Of a DNA stretch of 64,000 nt, positions 53,142 through 61,471 are shown piece by piece (within the stretch, counting starts at the first letter, position 1; every line of letters starts with the position of its first letter). The position numbers were made by a program, and so were the translations under genes. Under the pieces are notes generated by a model that ran no database searches, was not told where the DNA came from, and was given only the letters and a program-made list of their open reading frames with translations. The stretch spans positions 49,083 to 113,082 of the forward strand of contig NZ_MAUE01000040.1 of the NCBI RefSeq assembly GCF_001702265.1, in the 5' to 3' direction. This DNA comes from Pseudomonas aylmerensis (lineage in GTDB: Bacteria > Pseudomonadota > Gammaproteobacteria > Pseudomonadales > Pseudomonadaceae).

Positions 53142-56100
53142 TCAGTACACATCACGCAGATAACGCTTCTGCTCGCTCAATGCGCGCCAGTACTCCGCCG
53201 CGCTCTCCGCGCCAAGCCCGCCGTGGGTTTGCGCGATCTGACGGAGTGCCTGGTCGACATCCTTGGCCATATGGCTGGCGTCACCGCAGATATACAGCTG
53301 CGCGCCTTCCTGCAACCAGCGCCACAGCTCCGCACCGTGTTCGCGCAGGCGGTCCTGCACGTAGACCTTCTGCGCCTGGTCGCGGGAAAACGCCAGGCTC
53401 AGGTGGGTCAGCAGGCCATCGTGCTGCAAGTCTTGCAGTTCCTCCTGGTAGTAAAAATCGCTGGCCGCATGTTGTTCACCGAAGAACAGCCAGTTGCGGC
53501 CTTGATGCCCCTGTGCCCGGCGTTCCTGCAAAAACGCGCGGAACGGCGCCACACCGGTGCCGGGGCCGATCATGATCATCGGCACATCACCGTCGGTGGG
53601 TGTCCGAAAGTGCCGCGACGGCTGCACAAACACCGGCACCTCGGCGTCGCCGGCGCGGTCGGCGAGGAAGGTCGACGACACGCCTTTGCGCCGGCCATAA
53701 CGCACCGCAGCCACCGTGAGATGGACTTCGCGCGGATAAGCCTTGGCGCTGGAGGCGATTGAATACAGGCGCGGTTGCAGGCGCTTGAGGGTGCCGAGCA
53801 GCTCCTGCGCCGTGCATTCAATTGGATAGTGGTGCAGCACGTCCGCCAGCTGTCGGCCCCACAGCCAGTCCTTCAGCTCGGCTTTGCGCTCGGGTTCGAG
53901 CAACTGCTTGAGGCCCGGATTGGCGCTGCGCTCGGCGATAAACGCAAGCGTGTCGCTGCTGGGACGGGCAATTTCGAAGTGCTGGGTCAGCGCCTGTTGC
54001 AGGGCCACTTCGCCGAAGGTGTCGACATTCACGCAGGTGCTGGCGCGCAGGCGAGTCAGGTCGAGCAGTTCGCTGACCAGTTCCGGACAGTTGCGCGGCA
54101 TCACCCCTAACGCATCGCCGGCTTCATAGCTCAGCCCGGAGTCGGCCAGGTCGAGGGCGAACTGGCGGGTTTCCTTGTGCGCGCTCTGCGGGTTCAAGTG
54201 CCGGTTGAGCAGCAGCCGTGACCCAAACAGCTTGGTTTTGCCGGCGGGTGTGGCGGGCGCTGCAGGTTTTGCCGGGTTGAGGGTTTGCTGCAATTGCGCC
54301 AGCCAGGCGTCGGCACGGCTTTCGAATTCGGTGTCACAGTCGACGCGTTCCAGCAGGCGGGTGGCGCCCAATTCCTGCAGGCGCTGGTCGAGCTGTTTGC
54401 CGTGCTTGCAGAACTGGTCGTAATTGGGATCGCCCAGCGCCAGCACCGCATAGCGCAACGATTCAAGGCGAGTGTCGGCGCTGCTGAGGCTGTGCCAGAA
54501 ACTTTCGCCGTTGTCCGGTGGGTCGCCGTCGCCGAAGGTACTGGTGATGAGGGCCAGGGTGTGGGTACTGGCGAGTCTGCTGGCGGGGAAGTCAGCCATG
54601 GCGCTGAGCACCACCTCTATGCCGGCGTCACGCAGGCGTTGGGCACAGCGCTCGGCCAGGGTTTCGGCGTTGCCGGTTTGCGAGGCCCACAGCAGGGTGA
54701 CGGCCGGGCCGGGCAGGGCGCTGGCTTCGCCCGCTTGCGCACGACTGAACAGCCCACCCAGCAGGCCGTCGAGCCACAACCGAGTGTCTTTGGCCAAGGG
54801 GGCCTGCGCCGGCATCACCGGTACGCCGGTTTCGTGGCCGCTGCTGGCGCGCAGGCCACTGAGAAAGCCCGCAAGGTAGGTGCGTTCGCTGTCGCTGAGT
54901 GCCGGCGCCGGCACGTTGCGCAGGCCCGCGAGATCGGCGAAGGCGTCGAGGCGCGACATGGTGAGGTCCTCTGCTGAAGGGGGGATAACGCAGGTTGCGG
55001 GTTTGGGCGCGTCGAGGAACTGATGATCGATCAGCTCGATCCGTGTCAGGGCCACGGCGCAGAACTTGAATTCCGGCTGCAGCGAAATCGGGTCGACGGC
55101 GTCGTTGGTCACTGCATTGATCGCCAGGTGTTCGCCAAACACATCGTTCCAGTGAAACGGCGCAAAACAGTTGCCCGCCCGCACGCGGTCGGTGACCACC
55201 GCAGGCAGCACGGCATGCCCGCGTGATGAGCGAATTTCGACTCGGTCCTGGTCCTTGATGCCCAGTTGCGCGGCGTCTTCGGGGTGCAGTTCCACGAACG
55301 GGCCGGGGTTGAGTTTGTTCAGCGTGGCGACCTTGCCGGTCTTGGTCAGGGTGTGCCACTGGTGCTGCAGGCGGCCGGTGTTGAGCACAAAGGGAAACGC
55401 CGCATCGGGCATCTCCGCCGGCGGCATGTGCGGACGTGCGAGGAACTGGCCCTTGCCGGTTTCGGTGGCGAACTTGAGTGTGTCGCCATGCCGGTAGCGG
55501 ATCGGGTTGCGGTCGGCGCCATCGGCGGATGTACAGGGCCATTGCAAGGGCGTTTCGCGCAGGCGGGCATGGCTGGCGCCGCGCATGTCATAGCCGGTCT
55601 TGGGGTTCCAGGCGCGCTTGATTTCCTCGAAGACGTCGCCGGCGCAGGTGTAGGTGAAGGCCTCGGCAAAGCCCATCGCGCAGGCGACCCGGGCGATGAT
55701 CTGCCAGTCGGGCAAGGCCTCGCCGGGGGCGTCGACGGCTTTCTGCATCAGGGTCAGGTTGCGTTCGGAGTTGATCATCACGCCTTCGGCTTCGGCCCAG
55801 AGTGCGCCGGGCAACAGGATGTCGGCGTAGCGGTTGGTCTCGGTGTCGAGGAAGGCGTCCTGGGTGATCACCAGTTCGGCGGCCTGCAAACCTTCAATGA
55901 CCTTGCGTCGATTCGGCGCGCTGGCCACCGGGTTGGTGCAGATGATCCAGCAGGCCTTGATCTGCCCGGCGGCCATCTGCTCGAACATCGCCACGGTGCC
56001 GCCGCCGACCTGGCGCGGCAGGCTGCCTGCGGGCAGTTGCCAGAGGTCTTCGATAAAGGCGCGGTCGGCCTCGACCAGCACCGAGCGCTGCCCCGGCAGG

Positions 56101-57143
56101 CCCGGGCCCATGTAGCCCATTTCGCGCCCGCCCATGGCGTTGGGCTGGCCGGTGAGGGAAAACGGCCCGCTGCCGGGGCGGCAGATCGCGCCGGTGGCCA
56201 GGTGCAGGTTGCACAGCGCGTTGGTGTTCCAGGTGCCGTGGGTGCTCTGGTTGAGGCCCATGGTCCAGCAGCTCATCCAATCGCCGGCCTGGCCGATCCA
56301 GGCGGCGGCTTGGCGGATGTCGGCTTCAGCCAGGCCGGTCAGTTGTGCAACCCGCGCCGGCGAGTAGTCCTCGAGGAAACCGGGCATGGCGTCCCAGCCT
56401 TCGGTGAAGGCCGCGATAAAGGCCGGGTCCGTGTGGCCGTTTTTCACCAGCAGGTGCAACAGGCCGTTGAGCAGGGCGAGGTCGGTGCCGGGGGCGATCT
56501 GCAGGAACAGGTTGGCCTTGTCCGCCGCGGCACTGCGTCGGGGGTCGACCACGATGAGTTTCGCCCCGGCCTTGACCCGGTCCATCATGCGCAGGAACAG
56601 GATCGGGTGACAGTCGGCCATATTCGCGCCGATCACGAAGAACAGGTCGGCGCGGTCGAAATCTGCATAGGATCCCGGAGGCCCATCGGCGCCCAGGGAC
56701 AGCTTGTAGCCACTGCCGGCGCTGGCCATGCACAGGCGCGAGTTGGACTCGATGTGCTGGGTGCGCACAAACCCCTTGGCGAGTTTGTTGACCAGGTATT
56801 GGGCTTCCAGGGACATTTGCCCGGACACGTAGAACGCCAGCGCGTCGGGCCCGTGGGTGTCGAGGATGTGGCGCAAACGGCTGGCTGTGTCGCTGATGGC
56901 CGTGTCGATGCCGATGCGCACCGGGTCGTGAGCGCGCGCCTGACGCACGTAGGCGTTTTCCATGCGGCCGGACTCGGCAATGGCTTGCCCGCAGGTGGTG
57001 CCCTTGGTGCACAGGCGGCCGAAGTTGGTGGGGTGGGCCTTGTCGCCGATCACCTTGACCACCTTGTTGCGCTCGATCTGCATGACGATGCCGCAGCCCA
57101 CACCACAATAAGGGCACACGCTGCGCACGCTTTGAATTGCCAT
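53142..57143 (-). CDS. nasA: Assimilatory nitrate reductase fused to sulfite-reductase-like flavoprotein
   Basis: A 1333-residue fusion. Residues 1 to about 700 form a molybdopterin nitrate reductase with the [4Fe-4S] ligands Cys10, Cys13, Cys17 and Cys45 (SVCPYCGVGCGIVM and LCTKGTT). From about 812 there is a flavodoxin domain (LLWASQTGNAETLAERC), then a FAD/NADPH domain from about 974 with LYSIASSAKAYPREVHL and MIGPGTGVAPFRAFLQ. Electrons would pass from NADPH through FAD and FMN to the molybdenum centre. The ATG at 57143 has GAGGGG upstream; the longer frame runs into the leader terminator. nirBD are divergent. Confidence 0.93.
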   Translation of the reverse strand: MAIQSVRSVCPYCGVGCGIVMQIERNKVVKVIGDKAHPTNFGRLCTKGTTCGQAIAESGRMENAYVRQARAHDPVRIGIDTAISDTASRLRHILDTHGPDALAFYVSGQMSLEAQYLVNKLAKGFVRTQHIESNSRLCMASAGSGYKLSLGADGPPGSYADFDRADLFFVIGANMADCHPILFLRMMDRVKAGAKLIVVDPRRSAAADKANLFLQIAPGTDLALLNGLLHLLVKNGHTDPAFIAAFTEGWDAMPGFLEDYSPARVAQLTGLAEADIRQAAAWIGQAGDWMSCWTMGLNQSTHGTWNTNALCNLHLATGAICRPGSGPFSLTGQPNAMGGREMGYMGPGLPGQRSVLVEADRAFIEDLWQLPAGSLPRQVGGGTVAMFEQMAAGQIKACWIICTNPVASAPNRRKVIEGLQAAELVITQDAFLDTETNRYADILLPGALWAEAEGVMINSERNLTLMQKAVDAPGEALPDWQIIARVACAMGFAEAFTYTCAGDVFEEIKRAWNPKTGYDMRGASHARLRETPLQWPCTSADGADRNPIRYRHGDTLKFATETGKGQFLARPHMPPAEMPDAAFPFVLNTGRLQHQWHTLTKTGKVATLNKLNPGPFVELHPEDAAQLGIKDQDRVEIRSSRGHAVLPAVVTDRVRAGNCFAPFHWNDVFGEHLAINAVTNDAVDPISLQPEFKFCAVALTRIELIDHQFLDAPKPATCVIPPSAEDLTMSRLDAFADLAGLRNVPAPALSDSERTYLAGFLSGLRASSGHETGVPVMPAQAPLAKDTRLWLDGLLGGLFSRAQAGEASALPGPAVTLLWASQTGNAETLAERCAQRLRDAGIEVVLSAMADFPASRLASTHTLALITSTFGDGDPPDNGESFWHSLSSADTRLESLRYAVLALGDPNYDQFCKHGKQLDQRLQELGATRLLERVDCDTEFESRADAWLAQLQQTLNPAKPAAPATPAGKTKLFGSRLLLNRHLNPQSAHKETRQFALDLADSGLSYEAGDALGVMPRNCPELVSELLDLTRLRASTCVNVDTFGEVALQQALTQHFEIARPSSDTLAFIAERSANPGLKQLLEPERKAELKDWLWGRQLADVLHHYPIECTAQELLGTLKRLQPRLYSIASSAKAYPREVHLTVAAVRYGRRKGVSSTFLADRAGDAEVPVFVQPSRHFRTPTDGDVPMIMIGPGTGVAPFRAFLQERRAQGHQGRNWLFFGEQHAASDFYYQEELQDLQHDGLLTHLSLAFSRDQAQKVYVQDRLREHGAELWRWLQEGAQLYICGDASHMAKDVDQALRQIAQTHGGLGAESAAEYWRALSEQKRYLRDVY

Positions 57144-57173
57144 CCGTACCCCTCGACTGCTTTGTGCCCGGCA

Positions 57174-57224
57174 TAAAAAAAGCGCCCTGCAACCCTCCGT
57201 TGGAAACGGGGATTGCACGGCGCC
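57174..57224 (-). terminator. nasA leader terminator (attenuator)
   Basis: On the minus strand GGCGCCGTGCAATCCCCGTT pairs with AACGGAGGGTTGCAGGGCGC around a three-base loop and is followed by seven T. It lies between the predicted transcription start and the nasA ATG, where a NasT-type antiterminator would act to permit expression on nitrate. Confidence 0.82.
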
Positions 57225-57272
57225 TTTGTCGTGATTGGGCAGTCAGCGTTGACTGCTGTATGTGGGGTTCCT

Positions 57273-57288
57273 AGCAAGTCACGCGCCA
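57273..57288 (-). promoter_or_regulatory. Sigma54-type promoter of nasA
   Basis: On the minus strand it reads TGGCGCGTGACTTGCT, with GG and GC ten bases apart as required for sigma54 -24/-12 promoters. Transcription would begin near 57262, upstream of the leader terminator. NtrC control is expected but no clear NtrC site was identified. Confidence 0.65.
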
Positions 57289-57316
57289 GGTTTGAACGCA
57301 GGCGGGCTCACGTGTC

Positions 57317-57408
57317 GTGGCGAGGGCGCTGGCTCCCGCCGGGCTGCGCAGAGGCGCCAAAATCCTCGGTGCGCTACGCACGCCAACGAGAGCCAGCACC
57401 CTCGCCAC
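57317..57408. repeat. Palindromic repeat between the two nitrate promoters
   Basis: GTGGCGAGGGCGCTGGCTC at 57317 and GAGCCAGCACCCTCGCCAC at 57390 form 19-bp arms with one mismatch; the centre also holds GTGCG-CTA-CGCAC. It is a REP-type element between two divergent sigma54 promoters and may insulate them. The 573 nt between nasA and nirB contain no gene. Confidence 0.75.
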
Positions 57409-57523
57409 ATAAACGCTCCAGTGCGCAGTTATGAAGCAGGGCGCACCAGTTGGAGGCGGGATTCGGCGTATTGGAGGGGCAGAGGAGGCGCCGGGTGTGG
57501 CTGTTACGGGCACCTGGGCGGGT

Positions 57524-57539
57524 TGGCACGCCGCCTGCA
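57524..57539 (+). promoter_or_regulatory. Sigma54-type promoter of nirBD
   Basis: TGGCACGCCGCCTGCA has the -24 GG and -12 GC ten bases apart and TGGCAC exactly as in the consensus. The start would be near 57550, ahead of the leader hairpin at 57643. Confidence 0.7.
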
Positions 57540-57642
57540 AGTTCATCCTCAACCCATCTCGGTCAACGACGATCGACACCAGGGGCAATCGCGGCAGAGC
57601 CGGCGCAGTCGCCGATCCGATCCCGCAGAAGAACAGGCAAAG

Positions 57643-57678
57643 ACGCCTGGAACCGCAAGGTTTCAGGCGTTTTTTTTT
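57643..57678 (+). terminator. nirB leader terminator (attenuator)
   Basis: ACGCCTGGAACC and GGTTTCAGGCGT pair with a GCAA tetraloop and are followed by an uninterrupted run of T. It lies before the nirB start and within its leader. It mirrors the nasA leader and implies antitermination control of both units. Confidence 0.88.
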
Positions 57679-57716
57679 GCTTTTAAAACCGTGATGAACG
57701 TTGCCGGGTGCTTGGA

Positions 57717-60260
57717 ATGAATAAACAGATGAAAACCCTGATCGTCGTCGGCAATGGCATGGTCGGCCACCACTGTGTGGAGCAACTGATCGAGCGCGGC
57801 GCGCTGGCGCATTATCGGTTGCACGTGTTCAGCGAAGAGCCGATGCGTGCCTATGACCGTGTGCACCTTTCCGAATACTTCACCGGCCGCGATGCCGAAT
57901 CGTTGGCACTGTCCGAGGCGTCGCTGTACCAGACGCCGGGCGTTACCCTGCACCTCGGCGTGCCGGTGCTGGAAATCGACCGCGCCCGTTGCGAGGTCAT
58001 CACCGCCAATGGTTGCGTGGCCTACGACAAGTTGGTGCTCGCTACCGGTTCCTTCCCGTTTGTGCCGCCGATTGAAGGCGCCGAAGGCGATTCGCGGCTG
58101 GTCTACCGTACCCTTGAAGACCTCGACGCCATTCGCGCGGCGGCAGCCAATGCCCGACGCGGCGTGGTGGTTGGCGGCGGCCTGTTGGGCCTGGAAGCCG
58201 CCAACGCCTTGAAGAGCCTGGGCCTGGAAGCCCATGTGGTGGAGTTCGCGCCGCGCCTGATGCCGGTGCAGCTGGATGATTTTGGCGGCCTGGCGCTCAA
58301 GGCCCAGATCGAACGCCTCGGCGTCGGCGTGCATTTGTCGCGCGCCACTCAATCGATCAGTGCGGGCGAGCAGTACCGCTACCGCATGAACTTCGCCGGT
58401 GAGGCGTATCTGGAAACCGACCTGATCGTGTTCTCTGCCGGTATCCGCGCCCAGGACGCCTTGGCTCGCCAGGCCGGGCTGGAGATCGGCCCGCGCGGCG
58501 GGGTGGTGATCAACGACGAATGCCTGAGCTGCGACCCAAACATCTACGCGATTGGCGAGTGCGCATCCTGGAACGGCAGCCTGTTCGGCCTGGTCGCGCC
58601 GGGCTACCAGATGGCCCGCGGCGTGGCAGCGTTATTGAGCGGGGAGGCCGCCGAGCCTTTTGTGGGCGCCGATATGTCGACCAAGCTCAAATTGCTTGGC
58701 GTCGACGTCGGCTCCATCGGCGATGCGCATGCCCACACGCCCGGCGCGCGCAGCTACCAGTTTATCGACGAGGCGAGCGCCAGCTACCGTCGCCTGGTGG
58801 TGGATGCGAGCGGCAAGCACGTGATCGGCGCGGTGCTGGTCGGTGACAACAGCTACTACGACACCTTGCTGCAATACCTCCAGAACCGCATCGCGTTGCC
58901 GGCGGAACCGGCGAGCCTGATCCTGCCGTCGTCCAGCGGCGCACCGACACTCGGGCCTGGCGCGTTGCCGGAATCGGCCACGGTGTGTTCGTGCCACAAC
59001 GTCACCAAAGGCGCGATCTGCTCGGCCATCGACGGCGGCTGCAGCGACCTCGACGTGCTCAAGTCCCAGACCAAGGCGTGCACCGGTTGTGGCGGCTGCG
59101 CCGGGTTGCTCAAGCAGGTGTTCGAGCATGAGCTGATCGCGCGTGGCGTCAGTGTCGATAAAAGCCTGTGCGAACACTTTGCCCACACCCGGCAGGCGTT
59201 GTATGCGCTGGTGCGGGTGGAAGGGCTGAGCACCTTCGAGGAGCTGCTGGCCAAGCATGGGCGTGGCCACACCGGCTGCGATGTGTGCAAGCCGGCGGTG
59301 GGTTCGATCCTCGCCTCCTGCTGGAACCAGCCGATCATGGACCCGTCCCTGGTGCCGCTGCAGGACACCAACGACACGTTCATGGCCAACATGCAGAAGA
59401 ACGGCACCTACTCGGTGGTCCCGCGTATTCCGGGCGGTGAGATCACCGCCGACAAGCTGATCGTGATCGGCGAGGTCGCGAAGAAATACGACCTCTACAC
59501 CAAGATCACCGGCGGCCAGCGCATCGACCTGTTCGGCGCGCAACTGCATGAGCTGCCGGACATCTGGGCCGAGCTGATCGCCGCCGGCTTTGAAACCGGG
59601 CATGCGTATGGCAAGTCCACGCGTACGGTGAAGTCCTGCGTGGGCAGCACCTGGTGCCGCTACGGTGTGCAGGACAGCGTGAAAATGGCGCTGCTGATCG
59701 AAGACCGCTACAAGGGCCTGCGCTCGCCGCACAAGCTCAAATTCGCGGTGTCGGGCTGCACCCGCGAGTGCGCCGAAGCGCAGAGCAAGGACGTCGGCGT
59801 GATCGCCACCGAGAAGGGCTGGAACCTGTATATCGCCGGCAACGGGGGCATGCGCCCACGCCATGCGGAACTGTTCGCCACCGACCTAGATGACGCCACG
59901 CTGATCCAGTACATCGACCGCTTCCTGATGTTCTACATCCGCACCGCCGACAAGCTGCAACGCACCTCGGTGTGGCGCGAAAGCCTGGAGGGCGGATTGG
60001 AGTTCCTCAAGGACGTGATCGTGCACGACAGCCTGGGCCTCGGCGCGGAACTTGAAGCGCAGATGCAACGGGTGGTCGACCGCTATGAATGCGAGTGGGC
60101 CAACGCCCTCAAGGACCCGGAGAAACTCAAGCGCTTCCGCACGTTCGTCAACGACAAGCGCGCTGATCCGGACATTCACTTTGTGCAGGAACGCGGCCAG
60201 CGCCGGCCGATCATGGCCGCCGAACTCAACCTGATTGCCGTCACCGAGGAGATTGCCTGA
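57717..60260 (+). CDS. nirB: Assimilatory nitrite reductase, large subunit
   Basis: A protein of about 847 residues. The N-terminal part is an FAD/NAD reductase (TLIVVGNGMVGHHCVEQLI, GVVVGGGLLGLEAANAL), followed by a BFD-type [2Fe-2S] domain (VCSCHNVTKGAICSAI and CTGCGGC) and a siroheme/[4Fe-4S] domain with SCVGSTWCRYG and SGCTRECAEAQSKD. It reduces nitrite to ammonium with NADH. The start is uncertain among GTG 57708, ATG 57717 and ATG 57729; I choose 57717. It follows a leader terminator and overlaps nirD by one base. Confidence 0.94.
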   Translation: MNKQMKTLIVVGNGMVGHHCVEQLIERGALAHYRLHVFSEEPMRAYDRVHLSEYFTGRDAESLALSEASLYQTPGVTLHLGVPVLEIDRARCEVITANGCVAYDKLVLATGSFPFVPPIEGAEGDSRLVYRTLEDLDAIRAAAANARRGVVVGGGLLGLEAANALKSLGLEAHVVEFAPRLMPVQLDDFGGLALKAQIERLGVGVHLSRATQSISAGEQYRYRMNFAGEAYLETDLIVFSAGIRAQDALARQAGLEIGPRGGVVINDECLSCDPNIYAIGECASWNGSLFGLVAPGYQMARGVAALLSGEAAEPFVGADMSTKLKLLGVDVGSIGDAHAHTPGARSYQFIDEASASYRRLVVDASGKHVIGAVLVGDNSYYDTLLQYLQNRIALPAEPASLILPSSSGAPTLGPGALPESATVCSCHNVTKGAICSAIDGGCSDLDVLKSQTKACTGCGGCAGLLKQVFEHELIARGVSVDKSLCEHFAHTRQALYALVRVEGLSTFEELLAKHGRGHTGCDVCKPAVGSILASCWNQPIMDPSLVPLQDTNDTFMANMQKNGTYSVVPRIPGGEITADKLIVIGEVAKKYDLYTKITGGQRIDLFGAQLHELPDIWAELIAAGFETGHAYGKSTRTVKSCVGSTWCRYGVQDSVKMALLIEDRYKGLRSPHKLKFAVSGCTRECAEAQSKDVGVIATEKGWNLYIAGNGGMRPRHAELFATDLDDATLIQYIDRFLMFYIRTADKLQRTSVWRESLEGGLEFLKDVIVHDSLGLGAELEAQMQRVVDRYECEWANALKDPEKLKRFRTFVNDKRADPDIHFVQERGQRRPIMAAELNLIAVTEEIA

Positions 60261-60622
60261 TGAGCCAGCCCAATAGCCAGCGACACCTGGCCAGCTGGAA
60301 ACGCGTGTGTACCGAACAAGACCTGGTGAGCAATTCCGGCGTGGTGGTATGGGTCGACGGCGTGCAGGTGGCGCTGTTCTACCTGCCGCAGGCGCCGGAC
60401 CAGACGCTGTACGCCATCGACAACCATGACCCGCAGTCCGGCGCGAACGTCATCGGCCGTGGCCTGGTCGGCAGCATCAAGGGCCAACTGGTGGTGGCTG
60501 CGCCGATCTACAAGCAGCATTATCGGCTGCAGGACGGTCAATGCCTTGAGGCGCCGGACCAGCGGTTGCGGGTATGGCCGGTGCGGTTGAACGGCGGGGT
60601 GGTGGAGTTGGGGGTGGATTGA
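60260..60622 (+). CDS. nirD: Assimilatory nitrite reductase, small subunit
   Basis: A 120-residue NirD. The typical block is YAIDNHDPQSGANVIGRGLVG followed by LVVAAPIYKQHYRLQDGQCL. It has the Rieske fold but lacks the C-x-H and C-x2-H iron ligands, as known for NirD. Its ATG shares one base with the nirB stop (TGATG). It completes the nirBD unit that supplies ammonium from the nitrite made by NasA. Confidence 0.92.
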   Translation: MSQPNSQRHLASWKRVCTEQDLVSNSGVVVWVDGVQVALFYLPQAPDQTLYAIDNHDPQSGANVIGRGLVGSIKGQLVVAAPIYKQHYRLQDGQCLEAPDQRLRVWPVRLNGGVVELGVD

Positions 60623-60660
60623 TAGGGCGCGGGGCGGTTGTGCCTATGTGCTGGCGGGTT

Positions 60661-60909
60661 TGTTGTGGTGAGTGGCTTCCTGTGGCTAGCGGGCCTGTTG
60701 TGGCTAGCGATCCTGTTGTGGTGAGCGGGCTTGCCCCGCGTTGGGGCGCGCAGCGGCCCCTCTCAAGATCACTGCGCTGTTTCAGGTAAACCGAGGGGTT
60801 GGGTTTGGGGCTGCTGCGCAGCCCAACGCGGGGCAAGCCCGCTCGCCACAACAATCCCGCTCACCATAGGATGCCCGCTTGCCTCAACAACTCAGCTTGG
60901 CTCACCAGA
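60661..60909. repeat. Hairpin element, copy 3 (forward loop) with tandem tails
   Basis: The core arms are CCCCGCGTTGGGGCGCGCAG near 60733 and GGGGCTGCTGCGCAGCCCAA at 60807, with a 47-nt loop containing TTTCAGGTAAACCGAGG. On the left, TGTTGTGGNNAGC-type units of 15-20 bp (mostly 18) run 60661-60730. On the right, CCCGCTCGCC-type units repeat at 60838, 60856 and 60874, an exact 18-bp period, reaching about 60909. The 302-nt gap between nirD and the MarR gene holds only this element. Confidence 0.82.
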
Positions 60910-60924
60910 GCGCAGTGGATGGCT

Positions 60925-61422
60925 TCATTTCATCCCCTTCGTCGCCCGCACTGAATCGTCCTTGATGTCCTCGGCAAACTTGCGCATCAGCCGCACCAGG
61001 TTGTCGAAATCACCCTCGTCCCAGGTCGAGAAGATCGACTGGCCGATCCTCTCCCGCGCCTCATCGACACGGTCCGTCATGGCCTTGCCCTTGTCGGTAA
61101 TCACCGACTCACGCACGCGGCGGTCCGCTGCACTTTCCTGGCGCAGGATCAGGCCGAGGCTTTCCAGTTTCGCCACCTGCCGGCTTACGGTGGTGTAGTC
61201 GCGGCCAACACGATCGGCCAGTTCGACCACGCCAATCGGGCCCAGCCGCTCCACCAGCACAAGCAGCGGAAACAGCGCGCGATCCAGGGAAATCCCGGCT
61301 TCGCGCACCATCGCCTCGTCGCGTTGCGGGCGATTCATCACGCCGACGATTTCCACCAGCGATCCATGCAGGTCGCGCAGTTGGGCGGATATATATGCGC
61401 TTTGCACATTTTTAATTGACAC
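60925..61422 (-). CDS. MarR-family regulator
   Basis: A 165-residue MarR protein. It starts with GTG at 61422 behind GAGGGA, so the longer frame to 61620 is not used. The winged helix is VVELADRVGRDYTTVSRQVAKLESLGLI (in parts; about residues 57-83), with the wing LRQESAADRRVRESVIT. It is divergent from the flavin monooxygenase gene, and a palindrome in the shared 49-nt gap is the probable operator. A phenolic or aromatic ligand is likely but not shown. Confidence 0.9.
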   Translation of the reverse strand: MSIKNVQSAYISAQLRDLHGSLVEIVGVMNRPQRDEAMVREAGISLDRALFPLLVLVERLGPIGVVELADRVGRDYTTVSRQVAKLESLGLILRQESAADRRVRESVITDKGKAMTDRVDEARERIGQSIFSTWDEGDFDNLVRLMRKFAEDIKDDSVRATKGMK

Positions 61423-61439
61423 TGTGCTTCTCCCTCTTA

Positions 61440-61460
61440 ATATGTGCGTATTGCACATAT
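61440..61460. promoter_or_regulatory. MarR-type operator
   Basis: ATATGTGC and GCACATAT are separated by GTATT, a perfect 8-bp inverted repeat directly between the divergent starts and ending 11 nt before the monooxygenase ATG. A weaker related copy (ATATGCGC...GCACAT) lies at 61393-61409, inside the regulator gene. Confidence 0.7.
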
Positions 61461-61471
61461 AGGTGGCCCGT

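Noticed and set aside
55266..57176. A 636-codon plus-strand frame
   Set aside because: Shadow of nasA on the other strand; no start signal and no domain.
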